From Acidobacteriota bacterium (lineage in GTDB: Bacteria; Acidobacteriota; Terriglobia; Terriglobales; Acidobacteriaceae): a stretch of 64,000 bases of DNA. Each line of letters begins with the position of its first letter. Positions within the stretch are counted from its first letter, which is position 1. The notes under the pieces are model-generated. The model made no database searches and had not been told where the DNA came from. It was given only the letters and a program-made list of their open reading frames with translations. Location: positions 1,426,001 through 1,490,000 of the forward strand of contig JAFDVP010000001.1 of the NCBI GenBank assembly GCA_018268895.1, read 5' to 3'. The translations under genes and the position numbers were made by a program. This document shows positions 1-9,279 of the stretch, piece by piece.

Positions 1-2433
1 CGCAATGAGGTACAGAATCTCTCGTTGCTGGGACGCAATTTTCTTGATCTTGCGCTTCTTACTCCCGGCGTCTCACCAACGAACACTGCTAGCACCCAGC
101 TTTTTGCCGAGACATCGGGGGTTCCAGGCCAAGGCTACTCCATCAACAGTCAACGCAATTTTTCAAATAACTACGTTGTCGATGGCCTTTCCGCAAACGA
201 CGATGCCGCAGGCCTGACTGGAATTTTCTATAGCCTCGATACTGTGAGCGAGTTCCAGATTGTGACGTCGGGCGGACAAGCTGAGTTTGGTAGAGCGCTC
301 GGAGGCTATGCCAACATGGTCACTCGCAGCGGGACCGATGAATGGCACGGCAATCTTTACGGCTTCCTGCGCAATCAGCGATTCAACGCGACCAATGCGC
401 TATCGCAAAGCACACTGCCACTCACGCAGGCTCAGTACGGTGCTGGCATCGGCGGTCCGATTATTCACAAGCAAACTTTTCTCTACGCTAATTTCGAGCG
501 AAAACAGCTCAACCAGAATGGACTCGTAACAGTGACTCCGACGAACGCCAATCTCATCAATGCGCGATTGAAGGCGGTAAACTACGCGGGACCACAGATT
601 GCAACTGGAATCTATCCAAACCCCGTCCGCACCAACAATGTTTTCGCGAGACTGGATCATCAATTCAACCCGCGTGACGAGCTCAATATCCACTACAACC
701 TCTATACGGTGGACAGCAACAACTCACGAGGAGCAGGGGCCCTAAGCGCAACCAGCGGCGCCGCAGCGCTTCACGATACCGATCACACCATTGCAGTCAG
801 CAACATCATCACTCTTTCGTCAAATACAGTAAACGAGACTCGCGGACAGTTCATCCACAGCTCGCTTACTGCTCCACCAAACGATCCGACCGGTCCAGCC
901 GTGAGCATCTCAGGCGTGGCATCCTTCGGCACGCTCTCCAGTTCCCCGCAAGGCCGCCTCAACAACCTCTACGAAGCAGTCAACAACATCTCACGCCAGG
1001 CCGGCGCGCACTCACTACGCGCAGGAGGCGATTTTCTCTACAATGACCTGAAGATTACTTTTCCGCAATCCGCGCGTGGAAGCTACTCCTTCTCATCGCT
1101 CGCCAATTTCCTGGCAGGCACCTACAACGCTTTGGGTTACACCCAGTCGTTTGGTAACCCCGCCGTTACACAAGGCAACGCCAACCTTGGCTTTTACGCA
1201 CAGGATGAGTGGAAGCTGTCTCACACCTTCACACTCAATGCAGGGCTGCGGTACGATCTCCAGTTCCTCAAGGCCATCGTCACCGACACGAATAATGTCT
1301 CGCCGCGAATCGGTTTTGCATGGTCTCCATTTCAAGGCAACCACACACTCATCCGTGCGAGTTACGGCCTCTTCTACGATCGCGTTCCTCTACGCGCTCT
1401 TTCCAACGCGTTGCAATCCAGCAGCAATACAACCAACATCAATGCTTCGACCTTTGTTACCGTCAACCTTTCACCAACACAGGCGGGAGCTCCTACCTTT
1501 CCCAACACGGCTGCGTCTCTTCCCTCTGGTGTCCTCGTAAACTTCACCACGATGGATCCGCACATGCAAAACGCCTATTCTCACCAGGCTTCGCTTCAGG
1601 TTGAGCAACAGCTCACCAACACAAGCTCTCTCAGCATCAGCTACCAGCATGTTCGTGGCCTCAGGCTGATTGCATCGATAAATCAGAACACACCGACATG
1701 CGTCGCCAGCGGCAACAATAACGGCTGCAGGCTTGATTCAACCTATGGCAACAACAAACAGTATCGAGGTGCCGCCGACTCTTCCTACGATGGTCTGTCC
1801 GTCTCCCTTGTCCAGAGACCGTCGCATTGGGGAAGTTATCGCATTGCGTATACGTGGTCGAAAGCCATCGATGACGTTGGCGAGTTTTTTTTCAGCTCCC
1901 CGATCAACAACTTCAACATCTCGCAGGACCGGGGACGCTCCGATGATGACCAGCGCCATCGCGTCGTTTTTTCAGGAGTCGTCCATACATCCATGGGCTC
2001 TCCTGCGAGTGCCTGGGCCAAACTCCGCAACGGATTCCTCCTCAGCGGAATCCTGCAGTACTACTCGGCGCTACCCTTCAACATCACGACTGGAGCCAAC
2101 AGCGTTCAGGGAACAACCATGCGCCCATGCGTTCCAGATGTACTATCGTGCGCACAACTTCTTCCAGGCACCGTCATTGCTCGGAATTCCGGCACCGGAT
2201 TTGACTCGTTCACGCTCAACACACGGCTAAGCCGGACGTTTCACCTTGGCGAACATATCAATCTTGAAGGCATCGCCGAGGCATTCAATGCCCTTAATCA
2301 TCGCAATGACCTCATTCCTAATGGCACCTTTGGGACCGGCATCTACCCAACAGCGCCATCTTCTTCCTTCGGACGAGCAACGGCAGTTGGCGATCCTCGA
2401 CAGATCCAGCTTGCCTTGCGTTTGAGCTTCTAG
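1..2433 (+). CDS. TonB-dependent receptor, Oar-like (5' end missing)
   Basis: Outer-membrane beta-barrel transporter of the large Oar/carboxypeptidase-regulatory TonB receptor group. The frame is open from base 1, so the signal peptide, the N-terminal regulatory domain and part of the plug lie outside the window. The visible part begins in the plug (LLGRNFLDLALLTPGV, then YVVDGLSAND) and continues for about 800 residues rich in alternating aromatic and polar strands. Strand motifs such as WHGNLYGFLRNQ, NLGFYAQDEWKLS, NAGLRYD and YRIAYTWSKAIDD are typical of this family. The chain ends in LALRLSF, with the terminal phenylalanine expected for recognition by the Bam complex. The substrate cannot be told from sequence; relatives are thought to import glycans or other large ligands. 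Any apparent internal start near base 25 is not the true start. Confidence 0.93.
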   Translation, partial: RNEVQNLSLLGRNFLDLALLTPGVSPTNTASTQLFAETSGVPGQGYSINSQRNFSNNYVVDGLSANDDAAGLTGIFYSLDTVSEFQIVTSGGQAEFGRALGGYANMVTRSGTDEWHGNLYGFLRNQRFNATNALSQSTLPLTQAQYGAGIGGPIIHKQTFLYANFERKQLNQNGLVTVTPTNANLINARLKAVNYAGPQIATGIYPNPVRTNNVFARLDHQFNPRDELNIHYNLYTVDSNNSRGAGALSATSGAAALHDTDHTIAVSNIITLSSNTVNETRGQFIHSSLTAPPNDPTGPAVSISGVASFGTLSSSPQGRLNNLYEAVNNISRQAGAHSLRAGGDFLYNDLKITFPQSARGSYSFSSLANFLAGTYNALGYTQSFGNPAVTQGNANLGFYAQDEWKLSHTFTLNAGLRYDLQFLKAIVTDTNNVSPRIGFAWSPFQGNHTLIRASYGLFYDRVPLRALSNALQSSSNTTNINASTFVTVNLSPTQAGAPTFPNTAASLPSGVLVNFTTMDPHMQNAYSHQASLQVEQQLTNTSSLSISYQHVRGLRLIASINQNTPTCVASGNNNGCRLDSTYGNNKQYRGAADSSYDGLSVSLVQRPSHWGSYRIAYTWSKAIDDVGEFFFSSPINNFNISQDRGRSDDDQRHRVVFSGVVHTSMGSPASAWAKLRNGFLLSGILQYYSALPFNITTGANSVQGTTMRPCVPDVLSCAQLLPGTVIARNSGTGFDSFTLNTRLSRTFHLGEHINLEGIAEAFNALNHRNDLIPNGTFGTGIYPTAPSSSFGRATAVGDPRQIQLALRLSF

Positions 2434-2456
2434 TTGGGTACACGCACGATGTCACG

Positions 2457-2504
2457 AATGGCTGACCATACCGCAATGAAAGCTGGCGGTATGCGTCAGC
2501 CATT
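2457..2504. terminator. Long hairpin between convergent genes
   Basis: Arms aatggctgac (2457-2466) and gtcagccatt (2495-2504) pair perfectly. Just inside them ataccgc (2468-2474) pairs with gcggtat (2486-2492), leaving a loop of about 11 bases. It lies between the stop codons of the TonB receptor and the DUF4126 gene. There is no U-tract, so it may act as an mRNA 3' end stabiliser or a bidirectional factor-dependent terminator. Confidence 0.5.
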
Positions 2505-2524
2505 ACTTCAGAATCTCAATTTAC

Positions 2525-3151
2525 TCAGGCAGGAGGCTTAGTATCCGCTGCTTCTTCCAGGTCGGGCCGAAACAACTTTCGTAACGGCTTCTGAATTGCA
2601 CGAAGCAGAGCACGCGCCGCAAAAAATGCCGCAAGCAACAGGACAATGGCCATCGAGGCCGCGACGATGGGATGATGAGTCGCAAACCAGGTCAGTCCAA
2701 TCGCCAGGGCATCTTCTGTCGAGCTCAAGGCGATGTTGGAGACAGGTTCGGGGCTCGGCGTCACCGCGGCGCGTACAGCCGTCTTTGAGCCGTGCGCCGC
2801 AAGTGCAATTGCCGCTCCAAGTCCGGTTGCCAAAAGCTGCATCTGCGGCGAAAGCTGCGAGCTGGCATGATACGCGACAAGTCCCGCCACTGGAACGCGG
2901 ACTACCGTCTGCAACCCATTCCAGATCATGTCGAAACCTGGAATCTTGTCTGCCACAAACTCAATCGCGAACAACAGCGCGCAAGTCACAATCACCCATG
3001 TATTTCCAAGGCCATCCAATCCAGGAGGAAGTGCAACCCATTGCGTGCGGGCCAGAATGCCGAGAGTAAGCACAGTGGCATAGATATTCAACCCGCCTGC
3101 AAAACTTGCGGCGATGACGAGAGCTCCAATGTTGGCTGGCGAAAAGCTCAT
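2525..3151 (-). CDS. DUF4126 family membrane protein
   Basis: A 208-residue integral membrane protein matching the DUF4126 family, whose biochemical role is unknown. The N-terminus (MSFSPANIGALVIAASFAGGLNIYATV) runs straight into a hydrophobic segment. A second segment (VIVTCALLFAIEFVADKIPGFDMIW) carries the conserved acidic EFVADKIP patch characteristic of the family. Further hydrophobic stretches lie near residues 100-120 and 155-185. The C-terminus is basic (RAIQKPLRKLFRPDLEE) and probably cytoplasmic. It sits 57 bases downstream of the dNTPase gene on the same strand and may be co-transcribed with it. Confidence 0.8.
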   Translation of the reverse strand: MSFSPANIGALVIAASFAGGLNIYATVLTLGILARTQWVALPPGLDGLGNTWVIVTCALLFAIEFVADKIPGFDMIWNGLQTVVRVPVAGLVAYHASSQLSPQMQLLATGLGAAIALAAHGSKTAVRAAVTPSPEPVSNIALSSTEDALAIGLTWFATHHPIVAASMAIVLLLAAFFAARALLRAIQKPLRKLFRPDLEEAADTKPPA

Positions 3152-3208
3152 AGTGGTGGAATTCTACCCCTCTATACAGCAATCTTTGAACTGACGAGTC
3201 CCGAATCC

Positions 3209-4354
3209 CTACAGTCGTATAGCCCGCTTCACCTGTGCATACTGTTCAAGAATGAAGCTGTCCGTCATTCCTGCGATATAGTCTGCAACTACCCGCGCCA
3301 GCCCTTCTTCTTCAATCTCTTCAAAGTAGCTTGGCGGCAGTTCCTGAGGATCGTTAATCCAGAAGTCGAACAACGCCGTCACGACCTCTTCAGCCTTATG
3401 GTGCTCCCGTTCCAGTTCGTTACAAGTGTAGAGCGTGTCATAAAGATATTGTTTCTCCTGCAAGCGCTCCGATTCAACCGGGGAAGAGAATGTAGCCAGC
3501 CGCGATCCGTGCATACGAACATCTTCAAGAGATTTCGCGCCAATCGCCTCTACATTCTTCCTGGTATCTTCAATAAGATCGTCGGTAAGAATGTTTTGCA
3601 TCAATTGCAGAGCCTCATGGAAGAGATACTTCTCTTCAACGTTGGCATGACGCGCCTCAACCATGCGATAGCAGCGACCAAGAATAGCTACACTTTCGCA
3701 GATGTGGCCTATCTCGAGCAGCCCCGACTCTACCCCATCGTCCAGGTCTGCCGTCAGGTAAGCAATCTCATCTGCAAGATCGATCAGTTGCGCCTCCAGC
3801 GGGGGGCGATCTCCAAGAAAGTAGTCCGCCAGCTCAGGATGCTCTTCTGCCTTGTAGTCGCGAGAGTGCTTGATGATGCCTTCACGAACGCCAAGCGTCA
3901 GATTCAATCCGCGGTGTGCAGCATAACGTTGTTCAAAGTGCTCAACGATACGCAAAGCATGTAGATTATGGTCGAAGCTCCGTCCGTGACGCCTCAGACA
4001 ACGGTCCAGCGCTCTTTCACCCGCATGTCCAAAGGGAGGGTGTCCTATGTCATGCACCAGCGCCAGCGTCTCGGCCAGGTCCTCATTCAGCCCCAGGGAC
4101 GATGCCGCGGCCCGCGCAATCTCCGCGACTTCGATTGTGTGAGTAAGCCGGCTGCGAAAATGGTCTGACGATCGGCTGGTAAAGACCTGCGTCTTCCCTG
4201 CCAGCCGTCTGAAAGCGCGCGACTGCACAATTCTTTCGCGATCGCGCTGGAAAGCGGACCGCCCAGAGCGCACTGGAGCAGGGTAAATGCGCGCCGTCAG
4301 CGGATCCCCTGCGTCCCCAACAACCGCGCAACAACGTAGAGTTTCTTTCATCAT
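3209..4354 (-). CDS. dgt: Deoxyguanosinetriphosphate triphosphohydrolase-like protein (HD domain)
   Basis: Cytoplasmic dNTP triphosphohydrolase of the HD superfamily, which cleaves dNTPs to deoxynucleoside and tripolyphosphate. The metal-binding HD residues are visible: His72 in RLTHTIEVAEIA, His101-Asp102 in LVHDIGHPPFGHAGE, and a late Asp in LIDLADEIAYLTADLDDG. The N-terminal RDRERIVQSRAFRRLAGKTQVF block is diagnostic of Dgt-like proteins. The length of 381 residues fits the shorter bacterial type. I start it at 4354 (MMKETL) because the frame's upstream extension would run into the terminator of the preceding TPR gene. A second ATG follows immediately at 4351. Confidence 0.9.
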   Translation of the reverse strand: MMKETLRCCAVVGDAGDPLTARIYPAPVRSGRSAFQRDRERIVQSRAFRRLAGKTQVFTSRSSDHFRSRLTHTIEVAEIARAAASSLGLNEDLAETLALVHDIGHPPFGHAGERALDRCLRRHGRSFDHNLHALRIVEHFEQRYAAHRGLNLTLGVREGIIKHSRDYKAEEHPELADYFLGDRPPLEAQLIDLADEIAYLTADLDDGVESGLLEIGHICESVAILGRCYRMVEARHANVEEKYLFHEALQLMQNILTDDLIEDTRKNVEAIGAKSLEDVRMHGSRLATFSSPVESERLQEKQYLYDTLYTCNELEREHHKAEEVVTALFDFWINDPQELPPSYFEEIEEEGLARVVADYIAGMTDSFILEQYAQVKRAIRL

Positions 4355-4390
4355 CAAACCTGAGTGTATCGGATTCGCGCGTATTGCCCC

Positions 4391-4432
4391 GAAAACAACA
4401 AAAGCGCGCCATCCCACCCAGGGACAGCGCGC
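4391..4432 (-). terminator. Intrinsic terminator of the TPR gene
   Basis: Read on the minus strand, gcgcgc (4432-4427) pairs with gcgcgc (4409-4404), with an inner TCCC/GGGA pairing. The hairpin is followed by TTTTGTTGTTTT (4403-4392). It lies just after the stop codon of the TPR gene and before the dNTPase gene, so the dNTPase gene probably has its own promoter or depends on readthrough. Confidence 0.75.
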
Positions 4433-4445
4433 CTGAACCGGGTGC

Positions 4446-6539
4446 TTACTGTTGCTGCTTCACCTGGGTTGTGTTCAGCTTCGACAGCTTGACACGAGCG
4501 TTATCCAGCTTGTGCTGCACCTTTGCGATATCCTCGGGATCGGCATCGGCAGGAAGCGATCTCGCATACTCCGTCAACGAACGCTCCCACTGGGCGACCG
4601 CGAGCTTCAGCTTTCCAGTCTTCTCGTAGATTTCGCCCAGATGATCGTGGATCGTCGGATCGCCGTTGTTGCGCTCAATCGCCTTGCGGATGTTTTCTTC
4701 CGCAAGCGCATACTGCCCCGTCTTGTAATACGCCCACCCCAGCGAATCCAGGTAAGCGTAGTTCTGCGGATCAAGGTCGACGGCCTTGCGAATCATCGTC
4801 AACGCCTCGCTCAATCGAACTCCACGGTCTGCAAACATGTAGCCCATGTAGTTGAGGATCGTCGCGTTCTGAGGATCGATCGCCAATGCTTTGCGGAACT
4901 GCGTCTCGGCTGAATCGTACTGCTTCTGCCGGTCCGCCAAAGTGCCACGCAGGAAGTAAACGTACAGCTTCTCCTCCGGCTTGGCCGAGAGTGTCTCTGC
5001 AGCAGTCAACTCCGTGTTGGCATCTGCCCACTGCTTCAACCGTATGTAGATATTCCCCAGCGCAAGATGTGCTTCGCGGTCGTTCGGCCCATTCCCTGAA
5101 GCTGAAAGCTGCGTCTTCGCCAAAGCAATTCCCTCTTTGGCACCGCCTGTATCCGCCAGTTGGCCAGCGTACATCAGTTGCACGCTGGCGTCCTTCGGCA
5201 TGGCTGCGGCAGCCTCGGCAGCGGCAGCCGTAGCTTCCTTCCATTGATGCGCGTCACGGTAAGAGTCGACCATTCCCTGATAGCCGTTTTTTGCAAACTC
5301 TCCCCCGAGTGCGACCATCTGTTTATAGGCGCCCACCGCTTCAGCAGTCTTGTTCTGCTCTTTATAGACGATCCCCATACGTTCCAAGAAGATTGCGCGG
5401 TTGCCTTTCTCCTGTTCCGTATACTTTCCATCGGCGTGAGAAGTCCCGGCGAGCAGCGTCTTCAGAGTCGAGATTGCATCGTCGTATCTTCCCAGCGAGT
5501 CGTAAACCAACGCCTGGTTATAGTTCAACTCCACGGAATCCTGCGCCAGGGGCTTTGCCTTTTCCAAAGTCGCAAGTGCCTGATCGTAATGCCCCTGCTG
5601 CCGCTGAATATCGGCAATCTTGATCTGCGACTGAGCATCCTGAGGCTCTGCCACGACGATGCTCGTGAATATCTTCAAAGCCTCGTCAAGCTGGCCGTCC
5701 GTGAGTAACGCGTTTGCCAGTCCGCGCTCCATATCCACGTTATCCGGGTCATCGTCGAGGGCCCTGCGATAAGCGGCGATTGCATCTTTTGGCTTGCGCA
5801 GAAGGTCATACGTCGCGCCGAGTGCAAAATCGATCCTCGAGCTGCGATCGGCATCTGGAATCGACTTCAGGATCTCTGCCGCGCGCGTGTAATCGCCCTG
5901 CTCCGTATAGAGCCGGTACATATTCAGCACGACATCTTCAGAGCCGCCATCGATCTTTTGTGCAGCTTTGAACTCCTCCTCGGCCTTCGCCGAGTCATGG
6001 TTCAAGCCATAGAGCTGCCCCAGCAACAGGCGGGTCTCGACATCCTTCGGCTTAAGCTCCGCCAGCTTTTCATACTCCCCAATTGCGAGCTTCAGCATCT
6101 GCGACGACTGCTGGCTCTGCATATCGCCAAGCGAGCGCAGATAGATCTTTCCCAGCAACTCGTGCGCGGCCACATCGTTCGGGTTCTTCTTTACCTGGTC
6201 CTGGGCCGAGCTTACTGCTTCACGGATGCGCCCAATCTTGAAGTACAACTCCGCAAGGCCATTCTGTAGAAGCGTCGAATTCGGATCGGCGTCCAGCGCC
6301 AGCTTGTATTCCTCCACTGCCTGGGTCGCATAGTCGGGACGCCCGGCATTGACCGCCATATCCTCATACATATGAGCTAGGCCATAGTGATAGTAGGCCG
6401 AAGAGCGATCAATCGTTCCGGGAGCAGATGGAGCAGATGTAGCAGTTCCGGTCGATGTCTGCGCCGACATCTGCGCCGCAGCCAGTATTGCCGCAGCAAG
6501 AATAAACCGGAACATGGAGGCACGCAAAATTGACGTCAT
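4446..6539 (-). CDS. Secreted TPR-repeat protein
   Basis: A 697-residue protein with a signal peptide (MTSILRASMFRFILAAAILAAAQMSAQ, cleavage probably near residue 27) followed by about fifteen tetratricopeptide repeats that fill the chain. Examples are YHYGLAHMYEDMAV, ALDADPNSTLLQNGLAELYFKIG, ALAIDPQNATILNYMGYMFADRG and AVDLDPQNYAYLDSLGWAYYKTG. The last two form the GYMFAD / LGWAYYK pair common in periplasmic or lipoprotein TPR proteins of Acidobacteria and Deltaproteobacteria. The role is probably scaffolding in the envelope; the partner is unknown. An AGGAAG ribosome site precedes the ATG. The gene lies 150 bases downstream of purH on the same strand. Confidence 0.85.
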   Translation of the reverse strand: MTSILRASMFRFILAAAILAAAQMSAQTSTGTATSAPSAPGTIDRSSAYYHYGLAHMYEDMAVNAGRPDYATQAVEEYKLALDADPNSTLLQNGLAELYFKIGRIREAVSSAQDQVKKNPNDVAAHELLGKIYLRSLGDMQSQQSSQMLKLAIGEYEKLAELKPKDVETRLLLGQLYGLNHDSAKAEEEFKAAQKIDGGSEDVVLNMYRLYTEQGDYTRAAEILKSIPDADRSSRIDFALGATYDLLRKPKDAIAAYRRALDDDPDNVDMERGLANALLTDGQLDEALKIFTSIVVAEPQDAQSQIKIADIQRQQGHYDQALATLEKAKPLAQDSVELNYNQALVYDSLGRYDDAISTLKTLLAGTSHADGKYTEQEKGNRAIFLERMGIVYKEQNKTAEAVGAYKQMVALGGEFAKNGYQGMVDSYRDAHQWKEATAAAAEAAAAMPKDASVQLMYAGQLADTGGAKEGIALAKTQLSASGNGPNDREAHLALGNIYIRLKQWADANTELTAAETLSAKPEEKLYVYFLRGTLADRQKQYDSAETQFRKALAIDPQNATILNYMGYMFADRGVRLSEALTMIRKAVDLDPQNYAYLDSLGWAYYKTGQYALAEENIRKAIERNNGDPTIHDHLGEIYEKTGKLKLAVAQWERSLTEYARSLPADADPEDIAKVQHKLDNARVKLSKLNTTQVKQQQ

Positions 6540-6689
6540 CTTCTATAACTTCCTGTGCCACCGAGATTTAAAAGACACCGGTCAGCAGAAAATCCTTCCA
6601 TTTAGACGATGCCGAGGCCCAATAGGCTTCAAACCCGCCCAGATAGGAGAACCATCGATGGCTTGGCCGTGATTATATCCGGCTTTTCC

Positions 6690-8309
6690 TCAGCCGTGCC
6701 GGAAATGGCGGACCCCCGTAAGTACCATTGCCACGCCCAATCTGTTTGCCGCAGCAATCACATCGGTATCCTTGACCGACCCGCCGGGCTGAATCACCGC
6801 CGTCGCACCAGCAGCCGCAATCGTCTCCAGACCATCAGGAAAGGGAAAGAACGCATCCGAAGCCGCTACTGTCCCGGCCAGCGGAAGAACGGCCTTCATG
6901 GCGCCAAACCGTGCAGCATCAACACGGCTCATCTGCCCGGCGCCAATACCCACCGTCTGGCCATGTCCGTCCGAATACCGCGCATAAACGATCGCATTCG
7001 ACTTCACGTGCTTGCAAACCCTCCACGCAAACAGCAGCGCTCGCATCTCTTCGGGAGTCGGTTTGCGGTCAGTCACCGCCTTCAACTCAGCCTCGGTAAT
7101 GCGCAACCGATCGGCGTCCTGCACCAGCAGCCCGCCAGAGACCTGCTTAATTACTCGGGGCGTCTCTGCCGGAACGATCTTCACCAGCCGCAGGTTCTTC
7201 TTCGCCGCAAACCGCTCCAACGCTTCCTTTGTGAATCCAGGCGCAACAATCGCCTCCACAAACAGTTTGGCAATCTCTTCTGCTGCAGCCCCGTCCACCT
7301 CGCGATTCACGCCGATCACACCGCCGAACGCCGACACCGGATCTGCCTCAAGCGCACGCTTATAAGCCTCCAGAACATTCGCGCCCGTCGAAGCCCCACA
7401 CGGATTCGTGTGCTTGATAATTGCCACCGCAGCCTCAGCCGCAGCATCAAACTCGCTCACCAGTTCCCAGCACGCATCCAGGTCTACCAGGTTGTTGTAG
7501 CTCAGCTCCTTCCCCTGAAGCTGTTCCGCTGCCGCAACTCCCTTACCGCTGCCGTCGACGTAGAGGGCCGCCTTCTGGTGCGGGTTCTCTCCATAACGCA
7601 ACGTCTGGGCCAGCGGATCGATAATGCGCACCGTCTGCGGCAAGGCATCCTGAGCGAACGCTGCCGCGCCTGAAGGCACCTCGATACTCTCAAGCGCAGT
7701 AGCGATTCCGGAATCATAAGCCGCCGTCACCGCGAACGCCTGCTTCGCCAGCCTCCACCGCGTCAACCGGCTAAGGCTCCCCTTGTTCGCCGCAAGCTCC
7801 TCGGCCAGCGCCGTATAGTCCGCCACCGAAGTCACAATCGCAACATCCTCAAAGTTCTTCGCTGCTGACCGAACCATCGACGGACCACCGATGTCGATGT
7901 TTTCAATTACATCCGCAAACGCCACCCCGGGCTTTTGCGCAGTCTTCTCAAAGGCGTACAGATTCACTACCACCATGTCGATCGGCTCGATGCCGTGCGA
8001 CTGCACCGCCGCGACGTGCTCGGCGTTCCCGCGCATATGCAGAATCCCGCCGTGCACCTTCGGGTGCAGCGTCTTCACGCGGCCGTCGAGCATCTCCGGG
8101 AAGCCCGTCAACTCGCTGATGTCCTTAACATTCAGGCCAGCATCGCGCAGCGCCTTAGCGGTTCCGCCGGTCGAAACCAGCTCCACGCCATGCCCTGCCA
8201 GAGCGCGGGAGAACTCAACAATGCCGGTCTTATCGGTTACAGAAAGAAGAGCACGGCGAACGGGACGAAGATCGACAGAGACAGAGGCAGGAGCACTATG
8301 TGAGGTCAT
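6690..8309 (-). CDS. purH: Bifunctional AICAR formyltransferase / IMP cyclohydrolase
   Basis: Catalyses the last two steps of de novo IMP synthesis: formyl transfer from 10-formyl-THF to AICAR, then ring closure. The length of 539 residues is near the usual 510-530. The MGS-like cyclohydrolase domain occupies about residues 15-150 (LLSVTDKTGIVEFSRAL, STGGTAKALRDAGL, GRVKTLHPKVHGGIL). The transformylase domain follows, with LRYGENPHQKAALY and the AICAR-binding IIKHTNPCGAST block. The C-terminus ends in GVAMVLTGVRHFRHG, the normal PurH end. It lies 43 bases downstream of pyrD on the same strand, so purine and pyrimidine synthesis genes are probably co-expressed. Confidence 0.97.
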   Translation of the reverse strand: MTSHSAPASVSVDLRPVRRALLSVTDKTGIVEFSRALAGHGVELVSTGGTAKALRDAGLNVKDISELTGFPEMLDGRVKTLHPKVHGGILHMRGNAEHVAAVQSHGIEPIDMVVVNLYAFEKTAQKPGVAFADVIENIDIGGPSMVRSAAKNFEDVAIVTSVADYTALAEELAANKGSLSRLTRWRLAKQAFAVTAAYDSGIATALESIEVPSGAAAFAQDALPQTVRIIDPLAQTLRYGENPHQKAALYVDGSGKGVAAAEQLQGKELSYNNLVDLDACWELVSEFDAAAEAAVAIIKHTNPCGASTGANVLEAYKRALEADPVSAFGGVIGVNREVDGAAAEEIAKLFVEAIVAPGFTKEALERFAAKKNLRLVKIVPAETPRVIKQVSGGLLVQDADRLRITEAELKAVTDRKPTPEEMRALLFAWRVCKHVKSNAIVYARYSDGHGQTVGIGAGQMSRVDAARFGAMKAVLPLAGTVAASDAFFPFPDGLETIAAAGATAVIQPGGSVKDTDVIAAANRLGVAMVLTGVRHFRHG

Positions 8310-8352
8310 TACCTTATATTTTATCCGCTGTAGAGGTGTCCTACTTGCAACC

Positions 8353-9279
8353 TTACAACTGCGCCGCCCCAGTCAAATGGCTCACATGCTCCACACCATG
8401 CCCGGCACACCACTTCCTCATCCCATTCGCAATGTTTTCCACAGCTCGCGGATCCGCGTAACTCGCCGTCCCCACCTGAACGGCTGTAGCACCCGCCATC
8501 ATGAACTCGACAGCATCTTCGGCGCGCGTAATCCCACCCATTCCTACTACAGGTATACGAACGGATTTTGCGGCATCGTGAACCATCCTCACGGCAATCG
8601 GTTTGATCGCAGGCCCTGACAGCCCCCCGGTCACGTTCGCAATTCGAGGCTTAGCTGTCTCTATATCAATAGCCAAGGACACAAACGTATTCACCAGCGA
8701 CACCGCATCCGCGCCGGCATCCGCTGCTACCCGGGCCATCTGCCCGATGCTCGTTACATTCGGCGACAGCTTCACCATCAGAGGTCTTCGCGAAGCTCCT
8801 CGTGTCCGCGACACAAGCTCATACAGCAGACTGGGGTCGACGCCGAAAGCAATTCCGCCGTGACTCGTATTCGGGCAGCTTGCGTTCAACTCGTACATCG
8901 CGATGCCCTCGGCATCGTTCAGCACCTGGATCACCTCCAGGCAATCCTCCACCGTATAGCCAAAGACATTCGCAATGACAACTGCGCCCTTCATTGTGCG
9001 CAACTTCGGCAGCTTCTCTCCGACGAACGGCCGAACTCCCATGTTCTGGAGCCCGATTGCATTGATCATCCCCGCCGCTGTTTCGATGATCCGGGGCGTG
9101 GGGTTTCCCTGCATCGGCTCCCGCGACAGGCCCTTCGTCACGAACGCACCAATGCGCTCCAGCGAGACGATCTCCTCAAACTCCACGCCATACCCGAACG
9201 TGCCGCTTGCCGCAATGACCGGTGAGCTTAGCTCCACACCCGCTAAGCTCACCCGCATATCGGGCGTGTTAGAACTCAC
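8353..9279 (-). CDS. pyrD: Dihydroorotate dehydrogenase, class 1B catalytic subunit
   Basis: FMN enzyme oxidising dihydroorotate to orotate in pyrimidine synthesis. The 308-residue TIM barrel starts VSLAGVELSSPVIAASGTFGYG. The active-site loop reads ELNASCPNTSHGG, with the Cys base typical of class 1 enzymes rather than the Ser of class 2. The FMN phosphate site is GMGGITRAEDAVEFMMAGATAVQVGTA. The class 1B form normally pairs with the PyrK iron-sulfur subunit; no pyrK lies in this window. The start codon overlaps the stop of the upstream phosphatase gene by 4 bases, implying translational coupling. Confidence 0.95.
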   Translation of the reverse strand: MSSNTPDMRVSLAGVELSSPVIAASGTFGYGVEFEEIVSLERIGAFVTKGLSREPMQGNPTPRIIETAAGMINAIGLQNMGVRPFVGEKLPKLRTMKGAVVIANVFGYTVEDCLEVIQVLNDAEGIAMYELNASCPNTSHGGIAFGVDPSLLYELVSRTRGASRRPLMVKLSPNVTSIGQMARVAADAGADAVSLVNTFVSLAIDIETAKPRIANVTGGLSGPAIKPIAVRMVHDAAKSVRIPVVGMGGITRAEDAVEFMMAGATAVQVGTASYADPRAVENIANGMRKWCAGHGVEHVSHLTGAAQL